Positions 1 through 8,469 of a DNA stretch of 13,644 bases are shown here, one piece after another (position 1 is the stretch's first letter; each line of letters opens with the position of its first letter). The stretch spans positions 1 through 13,644 of the forward strand of contig JAHHTS010000057.1 of NCBI GenBank assembly GCA_020024475.1. The letters run 5' to 3'. Position numbers and translations under genes: made by a program. The DNA comes from Oscillospiraceae bacterium (GTDB lineage: Bacteria > Bacillota > Clostridia > Oscillospirales > Ruminococcaceae). Under the pieces are notes generated by a model. That model saw nothing but the letters and a program-made list of their open reading frames with translations. It was not told where the DNA came from and ran no database searches.

Positions 1-258
1 TTGACGAGTTGAAATGCTAAAGTTACTAAAAAGCAGGCTAAGTTACTTCCCAACATGGAATTAACAGATTCATAGGTGAATATTATTGCCACGGCGTACT
101 ACCATGCTGATAACTTTAAAAAGGAGCATGAAAAGAACGAGATCAGTTTATGGAAGTTTTACAACATACTTACTAGTGCTAACAAGAGCAGTTATATAGA
201 CAACTTCCCAGATAGAGCGTTACATGGAGATAATACCGATAAATGGTTTATAGAGTAA
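1..258 (+). pseudogene. Degraded 3' remnant of a DUF3871-like gene
   Basis: One frame reads through to a stop at 256-258 but contains in-frame stops at 10-12 (TGA) and 73-75 (TAG). The part after the second stop reads as a plausible protein C-terminus: an AYYHADNF block, then EISLWKFYNILTSANKSSYI, then a short tail ending KWFIE. From memory this LW-x-x-YN-(L/I)-x-T-x-ANKSSYID block is typical of the C-terminus of DUF3871, a family of about 330 residues with unknown function, found in Bacteroidetes and often beside mobile DNA. The codon TAG at 73-75 falls where Gln would fit (one-base change from CAG). The tail between FPDRA and the end seems shorter than in the family, suggesting an internal deletion. 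The 5' part lies outside the window. The only open piece starts at GTG 76 and is unlikely to be translated as a functional product. The family assignment is from recall, not from a search. Confidence 0.5.
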
Positions 259-280
259 AACCGTTGTAAATAAATTCTTT

Positions 281-478
281 TTATTCCACCAATTAGTCTA
301 ATTTTGCCATTACAATCAGTCCTTGATGTTTGTTGAATGCGGAAAATTATTTACATTTGTAAAACGTTATGCGGAAAGTCATTTTCGATACGCCAAATTG
401 TTCTGCCAAATAGGTATTTGTAATCATCTTCTCGGCTAAAATGACCCGAATGCGATTCCTATACTCTTTCTTTTCCAT
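281..478 (-). pseudogene. Decayed small XRE-type helix-turn-helix regulator
   Basis: From ATG 478-476 the minus strand opens with MEKKEYRNRIRVILAEK and continues TNTYLAEQFGVSKMT. This is the start of a short Bacteroidales XRE-family repressor: an N-terminal helix, then the recognition turn around LAEQ-x-G-V-S. The frame then breaks down with a stop at 347-349 after 43 residues. Downstream in the same frame a stretch IVMAKLD (stop at 293-295) then LVE (stop at 281-283) still resembles the usual IAKLLDV-x-(V/L)-(K/E) C-terminal helix. Total span, about 66 codons, equals the normal length of these proteins, so the gene appears to have rotted in place by point mutation rather than being cut. The recognition helix C-terminal half is corrupted, so DNA binding is probably lost. 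Family match is from motif recognition only. Confidence 0.55.
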
Positions 479-789
479 TGAATTTATATCTACATTTATG
501 TGCAAAAACAAACAAATTTGTGGAAATGACCAAGTAAATGGTCTGTCATATTGATTATCAGGTTATACAAATATAATGCTGCATAAATAAACCGAAGGAA
601 TACAGATTGTAATAAGACACATCACCTGATGATTTTGCAGCAATAATTATAAAGGTCATAGCAGATTTGTCGTTCCAATGAAACATATATTATAACAGTA
701 ATCACGAATTCTTTTAAAGTTAAGTTCTTCATCGTTTTACATTTTTTAGTTATGCAAAACAATAAAGAACTTTCAAAGGATAAAATACG
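479..789. other. Intergenic stretch without a convincing gene
   Basis: AT-rich DNA between the decayed regulator and the 3' end of the uptake operon. A minus-strand open frame at 622-732 would encode 36 residues beginning MKNLTLKEFVITVIIYV; it has an A-rich upstream stretch but no recognisable family and could be another gene remnant. A TATATTTG sequence (minus strand, 568-575) fits the Bacteroidetes TAnnTTTG -7 box and lies about 90 bases upstream of the decayed regulator ATG, but no good -33 partner was seen. An 8-bp inverted repeat (722-729 and 765-772) has a 35-base loop and is not a terminator. No tRNA or insertion-sequence signature was seen. Confidence 0.4.
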
Positions 790-810
790 AAGTTAGCTGA
801 ATGCTTACTT
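790..810 (-). terminator. Probable terminator of the uptake operon
   Basis: Bases 790-797 and 803-810 form an 8-bp stem with one mismatch and a 5-base loop. It begins 11 bases beyond the stop of the last operon gene. On the minus strand the stem is followed by CGTATTTTA, and on the plus strand by a T-rich run as well, so it could act in both directions. The stem is short and the U-tract imperfect, hence moderate confidence. Confidence 0.4.
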
Positions 811-820
811 TTATTCGTTA

Positions 821-1318
821 CTATTTAAACAACTCATCTAATTCTTTTTGCAGATTAACATCTGAAGGGAATTTAGCATATTTCCACATAATACACCCAT
901 TCTTATCTAAAAGAATAAAACGAGGAACACCAATAAAGCCATTTTCCCTTAAAAAAGGCGATAAAATAGGAGTTATCCAATGTATACCACTCATCTCTTT
1001 CCGCTTTAAAAACTTCTTCCATAACGGAGCATTATTCTCAACACAGATTGAAACGAAACATATTGGCTTATCATTATATTTTCGAACCATCTTTTCCAAA
1101 TATGACATTTCTCTCAAACAAGGTCCACAACTCATAGACCAAATATCCAAAAAAATATATTTGCCCTTCAATTCCCCCAATGTTCGCTCATTGTTCAATG
1201 TATCCTTAAATACATAATGACAGACATCTCCCATACATTTTATAGAATCACGTTTCTGTATAGCACTTCCGAACAATGGAATACAAAACAACACGCCCAA
1301 AATCAATAAATGTTTCAT
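821..1318 (-). CDS. TlpA-like periplasmic thioredoxin-fold protein
   Basis: A 165-residue thiol-disulfide oxidoreductase of the TlpA/ResA/AhpC-TSA type. Residues 1-19 form a Sec signal peptide ending near FGSA, so the protein should act in the periplasm. The thioredoxin fold follows: a beta strand YIFLDIW (54-60), the redox motif CGPC at 64-67 preceded by WSMS, and the cis-proline loop GVPRF with Pro132. Both active-site cysteines are present, as in reducing TlpA-like proteins that keep partner cysteines reduced. Additional cysteines at 28, 33, 87 and 92 are unusual in number for a small periplasmic protein. Cys12 lies in the hydrophobic segment but lacks a good lipobox, so lipidation is less likely. 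It is the last gene of the operon, 5 bases after the PKD-like gene. The partner protein is unknown; the cysteine-bearing surface lipoproteins next door are not obvious clients. Confidence 0.85.
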   Translation of the reverse strand: MKHLLILGVLFCIPLFGSAIQKRDSIKCMGDVCHYVFKDTLNNERTLGELKGKYIFLDIWSMSCGPCLREMSYLEKMVRKYNDKPICFVSICVENNAPLWKKFLKRKEMSGIHWITPILSPFLRENGFIGVPRFILLDKNGCIMWKYAKFPSDVNLQKELDELFK

Positions 1319-1323
1319 CTTTC

Positions 1324-2820
1324 TTATTTTCTATTATTCTTCCAAAAAACCTTTATAGGACGATCAGCAATACCTTCATACTTTTTCAATAATTTCAACT
1401 GATTCGTTGCCGGATCTAATACATCTGCATCATAAACATATACCGATCCCTTCAATCCTGTTAATCTTGAATCATAAACTCCTAAATATATTTGTTTATT
1501 ATCCGGAGTGAAACTGAAACATGTAATTTCACTGTTGCTATCCAAAGAAATCACTGGTATTTTTGGAAGGACAGGTTCTGCATTCCAATTATACCAGCGA
1601 TAAAATTCATTTTTATTCGTATAAAATACAGAATTATACGCATCATTACTTTGTATCACAGCCTCCCTTGTTAAAGTAATCTCATCTGCCTCATAAGTAT
1701 ATTCCCAAGGCTTTATCAACCCTCCCTTATTGCTAGCATAACCTCGAGTTATCACAATTTGTTTAGAATTTTCTTTTTTACGAGCGACCAAACAAGACAT
1801 CGTATTTTTATCCATAACAACATTTATCAAATCATCTTCAGGATACTCATACCTATATGCATAATAATCCTGTAAATCATATACATAATAAAGAGCTGAT
1901 TCCGTATAATTCAGAAAGAAACTATAATTGCGCATCTTATTTACCATCATAGAAGGAGGAATAGGTTCACCTGTAATTTTTTCATACACTTTATCCATCG
2001 GTGAACGATTCTCCCAAAAAACATTTCCATCGTATGCAATGTCTGAAGTATAATCAACCTTTGCTATACCTCCATTGGCAGAGAATACCAAATAGTTTTT
2101 TATAGCACGGTCTTTACTACATATTGCCATCGGCTGTACCCAATCCAAATCAGTTTTAAAATTCGTTATATTATAAAGATCAAACGTTTGAGCATCTATA
2201 CGATAAACCAATTTATCTTGTCCGGAACTTATAAATATATCTGAACCTATTTTTTTTGCATCTGTCGGATCATTCAATTCATATTCAGGATTCACAGATT
2301 TAAAAGCTGATGTATAAAAAATTTCTTCTTTACCTGCTTCCACTTCTTCTCTACTCAACGGGCGCATAAAAGATACTCTACCTTTCTTTTCCTCATTCGC
2401 ACTCAATACAAAAATTCCCTGATCAAAAGCAGCTTTTACAAATAATGTAAAATATCTATAGCTACTTCCATGCTCATTAGACACCTTGAGACGTAATCCA
2501 TATTTCCCCAACTTTTTGAAAGTATGCCTCAACACTTTCTCACCTGACAGGTATCTTAAAGAATCCTTATGTACTCCTCCGATAGCCCCTTTTATATAAC
2601 CATAATAACTCCATTCATAAGACAACTCCAAATCCTCCATAGTCTGTTTAATTTCAGGTTCAAAGACTAACTCATATCCATAATCGATGTTGATAGTATC
2701 AGACGGCGCTTCAATGGTGATTTCTGATATATTTTTGACTGGTAATGTCGAATCATCATCTATACATGAACAAAGCGATACCACCAAACTTACGCTAATA
2801 AACCATATATTTTTTATCAT
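1324..2820 (-). CDS. PKD-like family surface lipoprotein of a SusCD locus
   Basis: A 498-residue protein with a lipoprotein signal peptide: a hydrophobic segment from residue 5 to 16, then LCSC with Cys19 as the likely lipidated residue. Cys19 is followed by IDDD, an acidic run resembling the Bacteroidetes lipoprotein export signal that sends lipoproteins to the cell surface. Residues about 30-130 look like a PKD/Ig-type beta-sandwich (LSYEWSYYG, then KLGKYGLRLKVSNEHG-SSYRYF, the classic PKD G-x-Y-x-(V/L)-x-(V/L)-x-V end). The remaining 350 residues read as a beta-rich repeat region, perhaps a propeller (ISSGQDKLVYRID, FSFTPDNKQIYLGVYD), closing with IKVFWKN. This matches PKD-like lipoproteins commonly encoded after SusC/SusD/DUF4843 genes. 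The likely role is binding or presenting substrate at the surface; the substrate is not known. It starts 33 bases after the DUF4843 gene and is probably cotranscribed. Confidence 0.8.
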   Translation of the reverse strand: MIKNIWFISVSLVVSLCSCIDDDSTLPVKNISEITIEAPSDTINIDYGYELVFEPEIKQTMEDLELSYEWSYYGYIKGAIGGVHKDSLRYLSGEKVLRHTFKKLGKYGLRLKVSNEHGSSYRYFTLFVKAAFDQGIFVLSANEEKKGRVSFMRPLSREEVEAGKEEIFYTSAFKSVNPEYELNDPTDAKKIGSDIFISSGQDKLVYRIDAQTFDLYNITNFKTDLDWVQPMAICSKDRAIKNYLVFSANGGIAKVDYTSDIAYDGNVFWENRSPMDKVYEKITGEPIPPSMMVNKMRNYSFFLNYTESALYYVYDLQDYYAYRYEYPEDDLINVVMDKNTMSCLVARKKENSKQIVITRGYASNKGGLIKPWEYTYEADEITLTREAVIQSNDAYNSVFYTNKNEFYRWYNWNAEPVLPKIPVISLDSNSEITCFSFTPDNKQIYLGVYDSRLTGLKGSVYVYDADVLDPATNQLKLLKKYEGIADRPIKVFWKNNRK

Positions 2821-2853
2821 AACATTCTAAATTAATTATTTCCATAATTCATT

Positions 2854-3603
2854 TTACATTAAAGTAGAGGGGTCTGGAATATCAACTTTCGGATGCGGAT
2901 GTTCCTTATAATATTCATATGCAGGAGTTATTATATACTTAATAAACACAATCTCCTGTTGATAAGGGAAACTCCATGCTTTTTCCAAATTCCGTCCATA
3001 TTCAGCAACAATACGCTCAAACAATAAAGGATGTGTCGTTTCCAATGCCCAGTAATTATTCAAAATATCCATCATCAACATTTGAGAGTATGGACCGAAG
3101 TGCCGATCACTCCACCATCTCGGACGTGGCAATTCCGTATCTGAAAATTCCAACTTACACTCTTTATCCATAACCACACGAAAATTCTCATTTTCCACCA
3201 ATCTCATTTTTACAGTAAAAGCCTTTTGGGTAATTTCAGGATCAAGATAACGATGTAATATAAAAGATACGTTACCGATAACCATATTAGCTGGAATCAC
3301 AAAAGTATCTATCAATTCATAATGCAATCCTTCTTGAGCTGTCGTTTCCTCCTCGATCAACTCAATTCCAAATTTCCGATCATATCCTTTAGGCGTTCCT
3401 AACATTCTCACTGCAACAGCATACTTAAAATGCTCTCCTACCTGCATACCGAATTGGTAGTTTACAGAATCTACAGTAAAATATATTCCATCTTTCATTT
3501 TAACATCATAATCCATATAATCCGTATGACAAGATGACATTCCCATTATACACATTAATACTAAAATAGATAGTATAATATTCGAGTTCATAGTTTTCAT
3601 CAT
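2854..3603 (-). CDS. DUF4843-like lipoprotein
   Basis: A 249-residue protein with a lipoprotein signal peptide ending in MSSC (Cys25), followed by acidic HTDYMDYD, consistent with outer-membrane and possibly surface location. The mature part starts with DGIYFTVDSVNYQFG (about 38-52), the beta-strand opening typical of DUF4843 proteins, and continues with an all-beta first half (strands around 59-66, 102-116 and 128-137) and a helical C-terminal part with WWSDRHFGPYS near 167. DUF4843 proteins are regular partners of SusC/SusD in Bacteroidetes but have no proven biochemical activity. The start ATG overlaps the SusD stop (ATGA, 4 bases shared), which implies translational coupling. A second Met follows directly and cannot be distinguished as the start. 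Family assignment is by position and motif recognition, not by search. Confidence 0.75.
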   Translation of the reverse strand: MMKTMNSNIILSILVLMCIMGMSSCHTDYMDYDVKMKDGIYFTVDSVNYQFGMQVGEHFKYAVAVRMLGTPKGYDRKFGIELIEEETTAQEGLHYELIDTFVIPANMVIGNVSFILHRYLDPEITQKAFTVKMRLVENENFRVVMDKECKLEFSDTELPRPRWWSDRHFGPYSQMLMMDILNNYWALETTHPLLFERIVAEYGRNLEKAWSFPYQQEIVFIKYIITPAYEYYKEHPHPKVDIPDPSTLM

Positions 3604-5078
3604 TCTACATTTTTATCATTATCATCTTCTTCCATATATCTATACTCAAACTCTTCATCCGGAATCAATAAAGTATACAGTTCATCGCTTCCTAGTAAAG
3701 TAGTTTTTAAAGCATCTACATAAATATCCATATTTCCACGTTTTAAAGTAAAGAAATATTGTCCTTCCTGCACAAATTCTTTGCGTCTTTCCTTGTTAAT
3801 ATCTTCCAGAGTGATTCGTAAAGATCCAGAACGATCCTTATATTTGAACAGACCTCTGGACTGAATGAATTCATCAAAATAATCCTGTGCTTGTTCTATG
3901 TCCTTATCCAATAAAGCTTCTGCTGCAATTAAGTACATTTCAGGGATACGAATCAGATTCATTCCTTCTATCAAATCCGAAGAAAAGTCTGCAGGCTTAC
4001 TTATTTTTGTTTCATTCACTATTTTCATACATCTCACCACTTTATCAGACTCTTCTTCGCCAAGCAAAATACGAAACCAATCATTCCCTCTCATATCATT
4101 ACCCTCTTCCGGAGTTACCGAATAAAGAGCTACATTATCATCAGCAGGAAGCCAAGTGAAAGTCGGATCGTATGTATAAAAATTCTTCTTAATAGCATCC
4201 AATGTCTTTACAGAATAAATTCCCCAAATTGTCTCTTTTTCAGACAATACTCCTGCCAAAAAAGATCTTAGATTCAGCTTTTCTTCCAAAGGAAATTTTT
4301 TAGAATCAATTACCTTTAGAGCATAAATCAAAGCATTATCCAAATCTCCTTTCATCCAATATACTCTTGCTAGCAAAGCTTGTGCAGCATATAAATTAAA
4401 ATGTATCTCGCGACAAGTTGCAAAACCATCTTCCAATTTAAAACTTCTAGGATAAGTAAACAAAGTTTCATCATCTTTCAATAATTGTTCTGCTTCTTTC
4501 AAATCCTTTATAATCAAATCATATACTTCAGTCACATTTTTAAAGGGGGAGACTAAAGCCTCATATATCGTCACGTAAGGAATTCCCTGAGCCTCAGGCT
4601 TTGATTGGATACGAGGAGCAAATAAACGAAGCAAATCAAAATGTAAATAAGCACGTACACCTAAAGCTTCTCCTTTATACAATTTATAGTGGTGCATCGA
4701 TTGCTCGTCCTTACGTTCCAAATTACGCAATACATTATTTACATAACCAATTGTTGCATAAGATTTTGACCAAATATTACCATAATACCCTCTCAATCTA
4801 TCATGTTCCAAAGTAAGAATTGCTTTAACATCATCATTAATTGAAGCCTTTTTGTAATATTGTCCAAAAACATCCAACAAACCCCAGCTTAAATATTCTC
4901 CATACAAAACCGGATCGCTTAATACCGAATATGCTCCATACAAAGCATCTTCAAATCCCTCCGGTGTATCAAAATATACACGCTCAACAATTTCTGCCTT
5001 AGGCTTTACACTCAAAAAATTATCACATCCACTTGTTACAAAAGTCAGAATTAAAAATAATACACTATACTTTTTCAT
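3600..5078 (-). CDS. SusD/RagB-family nutrient-binding lipoprotein
   Basis: A 492-residue SusD-like protein, within the usual 450-600 range. The signal peptide ends VTSGC with Cys18 as the lipidated residue, so the protein is anchored in the outer membrane and sits as a lid on the SusC barrel. Family landmarks are visible: DNFLSVKPKAE after the cysteine, YGAYSVL in the first helix, the TPR-like helix pair around AAQALLARVYWMKGDLDNAL, RIPEMYLIAAEALL near residue 380, and ERRKEFVQEGQYFFTLKR, the conserved C-terminal (R)R-x-E(F/L) block. It binds substrate outside the cell and feeds the transporter. It begins 12 bases after the SusC stop and overlaps the next gene. The substrate-binding residues of SusD proteins are not conserved enough to read a ligand from the sequence. 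Confidence 0.93.
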   Translation of the reverse strand: MKKYSVLFLILTFVTSGCDNFLSVKPKAEIVERVYFDTPEGFEDALYGAYSVLSDPVLYGEYLSWGLLDVFGQYYKKASINDDVKAILTLEHDRLRGYYGNIWSKSYATIGYVNNVLRNLERKDEQSMHHYKLYKGEALGVRAYLHFDLLRLFAPRIQSKPEAQGIPYVTIYEALVSPFKNVTEVYDLIIKDLKEAEQLLKDDETLFTYPRSFKLEDGFATCREIHFNLYAAQALLARVYWMKGDLDNALIYALKVIDSKKFPLEEKLNLRSFLAGVLSEKETIWGIYSVKTLDAIKKNFYTYDPTFTWLPADDNVALYSVTPEEGNDMRGNDWFRILLGEEESDKVVRCMKIVNETKISKPADFSSDLIEGMNLIRIPEMYLIAAEALLDKDIEQAQDYFDEFIQSRGLFKYKDRSGSLRITLEDINKERRKEFVQEGQYFFTLKRGNMDIYVDALKTTLLGSDELYTLLIPDEEFEYRYMEEDDNDKNVE

Positions 5079-5090
5079 AATATGCAGAAA

Positions 5091-8000
5091 TTAGAAAGTT
5101 GGACTAATTGTAAAATTATAACCTTTACTATAAGGATAAGTTGTTCCACGTTCATATTTAACGGTAGAAAGTCGGAATACATCAGAAAAACCAATTCCAA
5201 TACTCAATTTATTCAATCCTATTTTTTTTACCCATTCCCTCTTAAACTCATAAGAAAAATTCAATGACGTAAGAGCAACCTCATTCTTGCGTTCTATAAA
5301 TCTTTGTGAATGGACATAAGTTTTTGTATTAGTAAGAGCAGTATAGTGAACAACATCTCCCGGTTTTTTCCAACGATCAGTAAAAGCACGTACATCAACA
5401 TTTTCCTGAGGATCAATTCTCTCTACTTTACTAGCTCTAGTTGCATTATATATATCACCTCCAAAAGTAAATACCATTGCAGCTGAAATATTAAATCCTT
5501 TATAACCAATAGAAGTTGTCAATGAGCCTTCGAGATAAGGCATCGTATTACCTAAAGCAACCTTATCTTTTACATCATAAGCAAAAGTATACGAACCGTC
5601 TTTTTTAATAAAAATCTCTTGACCGGTCGCCGGATCTATACCCAAAGAAGGAACCGAATAAATAGCATTTGCAGATTCACCTTCCTCTAATTGAATTTTA
5701 GGAGCTGCAACGCCGGAATCTTTCATTGCACTATCATTCTGTCGCTTCATCGAATTACTGATTTTCTTCAGTTTATTCTCCGTATGATGTCCAGAAAGTC
5801 CTAAACGCCAATACAAATCATCCGTTCTAAGCAACAAACCAGAAACAGACCATTCATAACCCCAATTACCCGTTTCTCCTAAATTATCCATAACATTATT
5901 GACTCCAATAGAAGGAGGTGTTGATATTGACAATAACAAATCCTTTGTATCTTCCTTATAAATATCAAAATTTGCACTCAAACGCCCACCAAACATCTCA
6001 ACAGTAGCTCCTAAATTATATTTAATTGTCGTCTGCCATTTCAACCCATCATTCCCCATAGCCAAAGGCAAAGCTCCCATCCCGATTAAATAATTATTAT
6101 CCTGACTATATTTATACGTTGTGATTGCTTGATAATCTGAAAAATTAACACTACCTGTATAACCTAAACTGGCTCTAATCCTAAAAATATCAAATATTCC
6201 AATATTGGCAAAAAAGGATTCATTATGTGCATTCCAGCCAATTCCTATAGACCAAAAAGGTGCAAAACGTCTTTCTTTCCCAAATTTAGAAGAACCGGAT
6301 ACTCGATAAGATCCATCCATAAAATAGCGATTCAGTAAAATCAGGTTCAGATTAGCATAAACACCTACTGCCGTACTTAATGCTTCTGCTCCACCTGGAC
6401 GTCCAGAAACCGGATAACTATTTGCAAAAGCCATATCTGTCAAATTACCTTTCAAAAATCCTATTCCCGAAAAGTCATTGCTACTATTATTATTTTTATT
6501 AGCATTAGCTCCAATATTTAAAGTTAATATCGAACCTTTTTCACTCAATGTTTTACTATAAGTCATTCCCAAACGCCCCTGCCAACTTTTTCCTTTAGAA
6601 TTAGAAATATTATAACTTCCTCTCAATGTCGGTTCTTTTTCTGTCTCAAAAGAACTATGCTCCGGGGAAATAAAAACATCCGTTTGCGAATCAGATAAAG
6701 TATAATTAAAAGAACCTGTCACATAAAAACCAGACCAAATATCCCAACGTAAAGACAAATTATTCGTGATATTTTTACTCTCAGACTTATTAAAACTACT
6801 CGTTGTTGCATCGTATAAGGGATTTCTAAAATCATATGACAATCTTTTATTCCATTCCCCATATTCATTAAAAGGAGTATCATAAGGATTCAATTTCACA
6901 AATTCAGCAAAACTACCATAAGGAGAAGCCTTTGTATCTGTTTTTCCAATATCAGCACGGTAGGTAATAGTTAACCTATCTACCAAACGATAAGAAAAAT
7001 AAAATGCCAAACCATAATTATTACGATAGTCTCCTTTCATAACACCTCTTTTATCCGCATACCTGGCAGTTACTCCATAATCCATACCGCCACCACGTCC
7101 AGTCATACTCAAAGAGTGATTAAATGATGTTGAATTTCGCAAAGGCTTAGCAATCCAATTTGTATTGACTCCTTTTTGAATACGTTTGAATTTTGCATTA
7201 TAAATTTCATCCAGATTCCCATCTGCACTATTATACAAACCCGCTAAACGCTCTAATTCCAATTTTTGAGTTGCATTACAATAATCATATGATTTTACAT
7301 CAGGAAATTCAAAACCAGGCACAAAATTATAACGGATACGAATATGTCTATCAGTAACCTTTTTACGTTCAATTACAATAACTCCATTTGCAGCCTTTTC
7401 TCCATATATAGAAGTTGCAGAAGCATCCTTCAATACATCCACTCGATCTATTTCATAAATATCCAAATCATACAATTGAGACAAACTGATTTCTACTCCA
7501 TCCAAAATTATCAAAGGTGTGTTCAGACCATACTCACCAGAGCTGGCTATAGAAGTTGTACCTCGAATAATAATTTCCGGAACATGATTAGGATTCGAAC
7601 CGGCTTCATTATCTTCAACAATTCTTAATCCAGGAGACAATACAGAAATCGCCTTCAATAAATTCGTATTGGATATTGCTAAAATATCTTCAGATTTCAT
7701 CGTTGTTACAGAACCTGTATAACTATTCTTATTTTGAGTAAACATACCATTTACAACAACTTCATCCATTTGAGTTATCTCTTCCTCCAATGTTACTGTA
7801 AGAAATTTATCTTGAGAAAAAGCCACTTTCTTTGTCTTAAAACCAATAAAACTAAAAACCAAATAGCCTTTGCTCATTTTCAACGTCATTTCGAATTCTC
7901 CCTTTACATTAGAAGATGTGCCCCAATTGGTATTATCCAGCCGAATAGTCACGCCTGGCAGCGGTTTCCCATCCACATCCAAGACCTTTCCTTTTATCAC

Positions 8001-8384
8001 ATAATTGACATCAGCCGGTTGTTCTATAGGATGAATTATAATTGTTTTATCTATAAATTCAAAACCAAATTTCCCATCAAAAATTTCTTTCAATACCGCT
8101 TCGACACTCATTTGTTTAGAAGACAAAATTATTTCCTTACTTACATCTAATTCTTCATTACTGTAAAATATGTCATAATTTAATTGTTTTTGTATTTCAA
8201 CAAAAACTTTCTCCAAAGTCATTACTTCACTCGAAAACGTTACCAATTCTTTTTGTCTCAAAGCCATTGCATTCACCTGTAATAAACTAATATAAAAAAA
8301 GAAAGAAAGCATTTTCATAAAAAACAACCATTTTTTTATTTTACCCCAAAAGTAAAAACCATTTACTACACTCATTTTTTTCAT
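5091..8384 (-). CDS. SusC/RagA-like TonB-dependent transporter with STN domain
   Basis: A 1097-residue outer-membrane transporter. Order of domains: a signal peptide with a long basic n-region (1-40, hydrophobic core LFFMKMLSFFFYISLL), an STN (secretin/TonB N-terminal) domain at about 48-118, a carboxypeptidase-regulatory-like beta-sandwich at about 129-200 (IKGKVLDVDGKPLPGVTI), a TonB box MDEVVVNG near 206-213, a plug at about 215-340 (LIILDGVEIS, DVLKDASATSIYGEKAANGV), and the 22-strand barrel ending in Phe as outer-membrane proteins do. The STN domain is known in FecA-type receptors to signal to a FecR anti-sigma factor, and such a pair lies directly upstream. So this transporter probably both imports a ligand, with TonB energy, and induces its own operon. 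The long n-region is usual for STN-bearing SusC proteins, so the first ATG is kept, although Met23 or Met25 remain possible. Confidence 0.95.
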   Translation of the reverse strand: MKKMSVVNGFYFWGKIKKWLFFMKMLSFFFYISLLQVNAMALRQKELVTFSSEVMTLEKVFVEIQKQLNYDIFYSNEELDVSKEIILSSKQMSVEAVLKEIFDGKFGFEFIDKTIIIHPIEQPADVNYVIKGKVLDVDGKPLPGVTIRLDNTNWGTSSNVKGEFEMTLKMSKGYLVFSFIGFKTKKVAFSQDKFLTVTLEEEITQMDEVVVNGMFTQNKNSYTGSVTTMKSEDILAISNTNLLKAISVLSPGLRIVEDNEAGSNPNHVPEIIIRGTTSIASSGEYGLNTPLIILDGVEISLSQLYDLDIYEIDRVDVLKDASATSIYGEKAANGVIVIERKKVTDRHIRIRYNFVPGFEFPDVKSYDYCNATQKLELERLAGLYNSADGNLDEIYNAKFKRIQKGVNTNWIAKPLRNSTSFNHSLSMTGRGGGMDYGVTARYADKRGVMKGDYRNNYGLAFYFSYRLVDRLTITYRADIGKTDTKASPYGSFAEFVKLNPYDTPFNEYGEWNKRLSYDFRNPLYDATTSSFNKSESKNITNNLSLRWDIWSGFYVTGSFNYTLSDSQTDVFISPEHSSFETEKEPTLRGSYNISNSKGKSWQGRLGMTYSKTLSEKGSILTLNIGANANKNNNSSNDFSGIGFLKGNLTDMAFANSYPVSGRPGGAEALSTAVGVYANLNLILLNRYFMDGSYRVSGSSKFGKERRFAPFWSIGIGWNAHNESFFANIGIFDIFRIRASLGYTGSVNFSDYQAITTYKYSQDNNYLIGMGALPLAMGNDGLKWQTTIKYNLGATVEMFGGRLSANFDIYKEDTKDLLLSISTPPSIGVNNVMDNLGETGNWGYEWSVSGLLLRTDDLYWRLGLSGHHTENKLKKISNSMKRQNDSAMKDSGVAAPKIQLEEGESANAIYSVPSLGIDPATGQEIFIKKDGSYTFAYDVKDKVALGNTMPYLEGSLTTSIGYKGFNISAAMVFTFGGDIYNATRASKVERIDPQENVDVRAFTDRWKKPGDVVHYTALTNTKTYVHSQRFIERKNEVALTSLNFSYEFKREWVKKIGLNKLSIGIGFSDVFRLSTVKYERGTTYPYSKGYNFTISPTF

Positions 8385-8408
8385 AGTTTGTAATTTTAGT
8401 TTGTAATT
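8384..8408 (-). repeat. 12-bp tandem direct repeat at the SusC start
   Basis: The plus-strand 12-mer TAGTTTGTAATT occurs exactly at 8384-8395 and again at 8397-8408, a period of 13 bases. On the coding strand this gives two AATTACAAACTA copies ending on the SusC start codon. It lies in the 85-base gap between the FecR and SusC genes, where the sigma-dependent promoter or leader of the transporter operon should be. It could be a leader element affecting translation or a recent duplication; function is not shown. Confidence 0.6.
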
Positions 8409-8469
8409 ATCTTCTAATTCATATCATAAACCATTAAAAACATCATTTTATCATTGAGACAAGAAATGA

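Noticed and set aside
722..772. 8-bp inverted repeat as operon terminator
   Set aside because: The loop is 35 bases long; the hairpin at 790-810 is closer to the last stop codon and compact.
801..1217. Plus-strand open frame of 138 codons opposite the TlpA-like gene
   Set aside because: The minus strand carries a signal peptide, CGPC motif and cis-proline in the right order; the plus-strand frame has no recognisable features.
7734..8150. Plus-strand open frame of 138 codons inside the SusC gene
   Set aside because: It is antisense to the STN and carboxypeptidase-regulatory domains, which are clearly coding on the minus strand.
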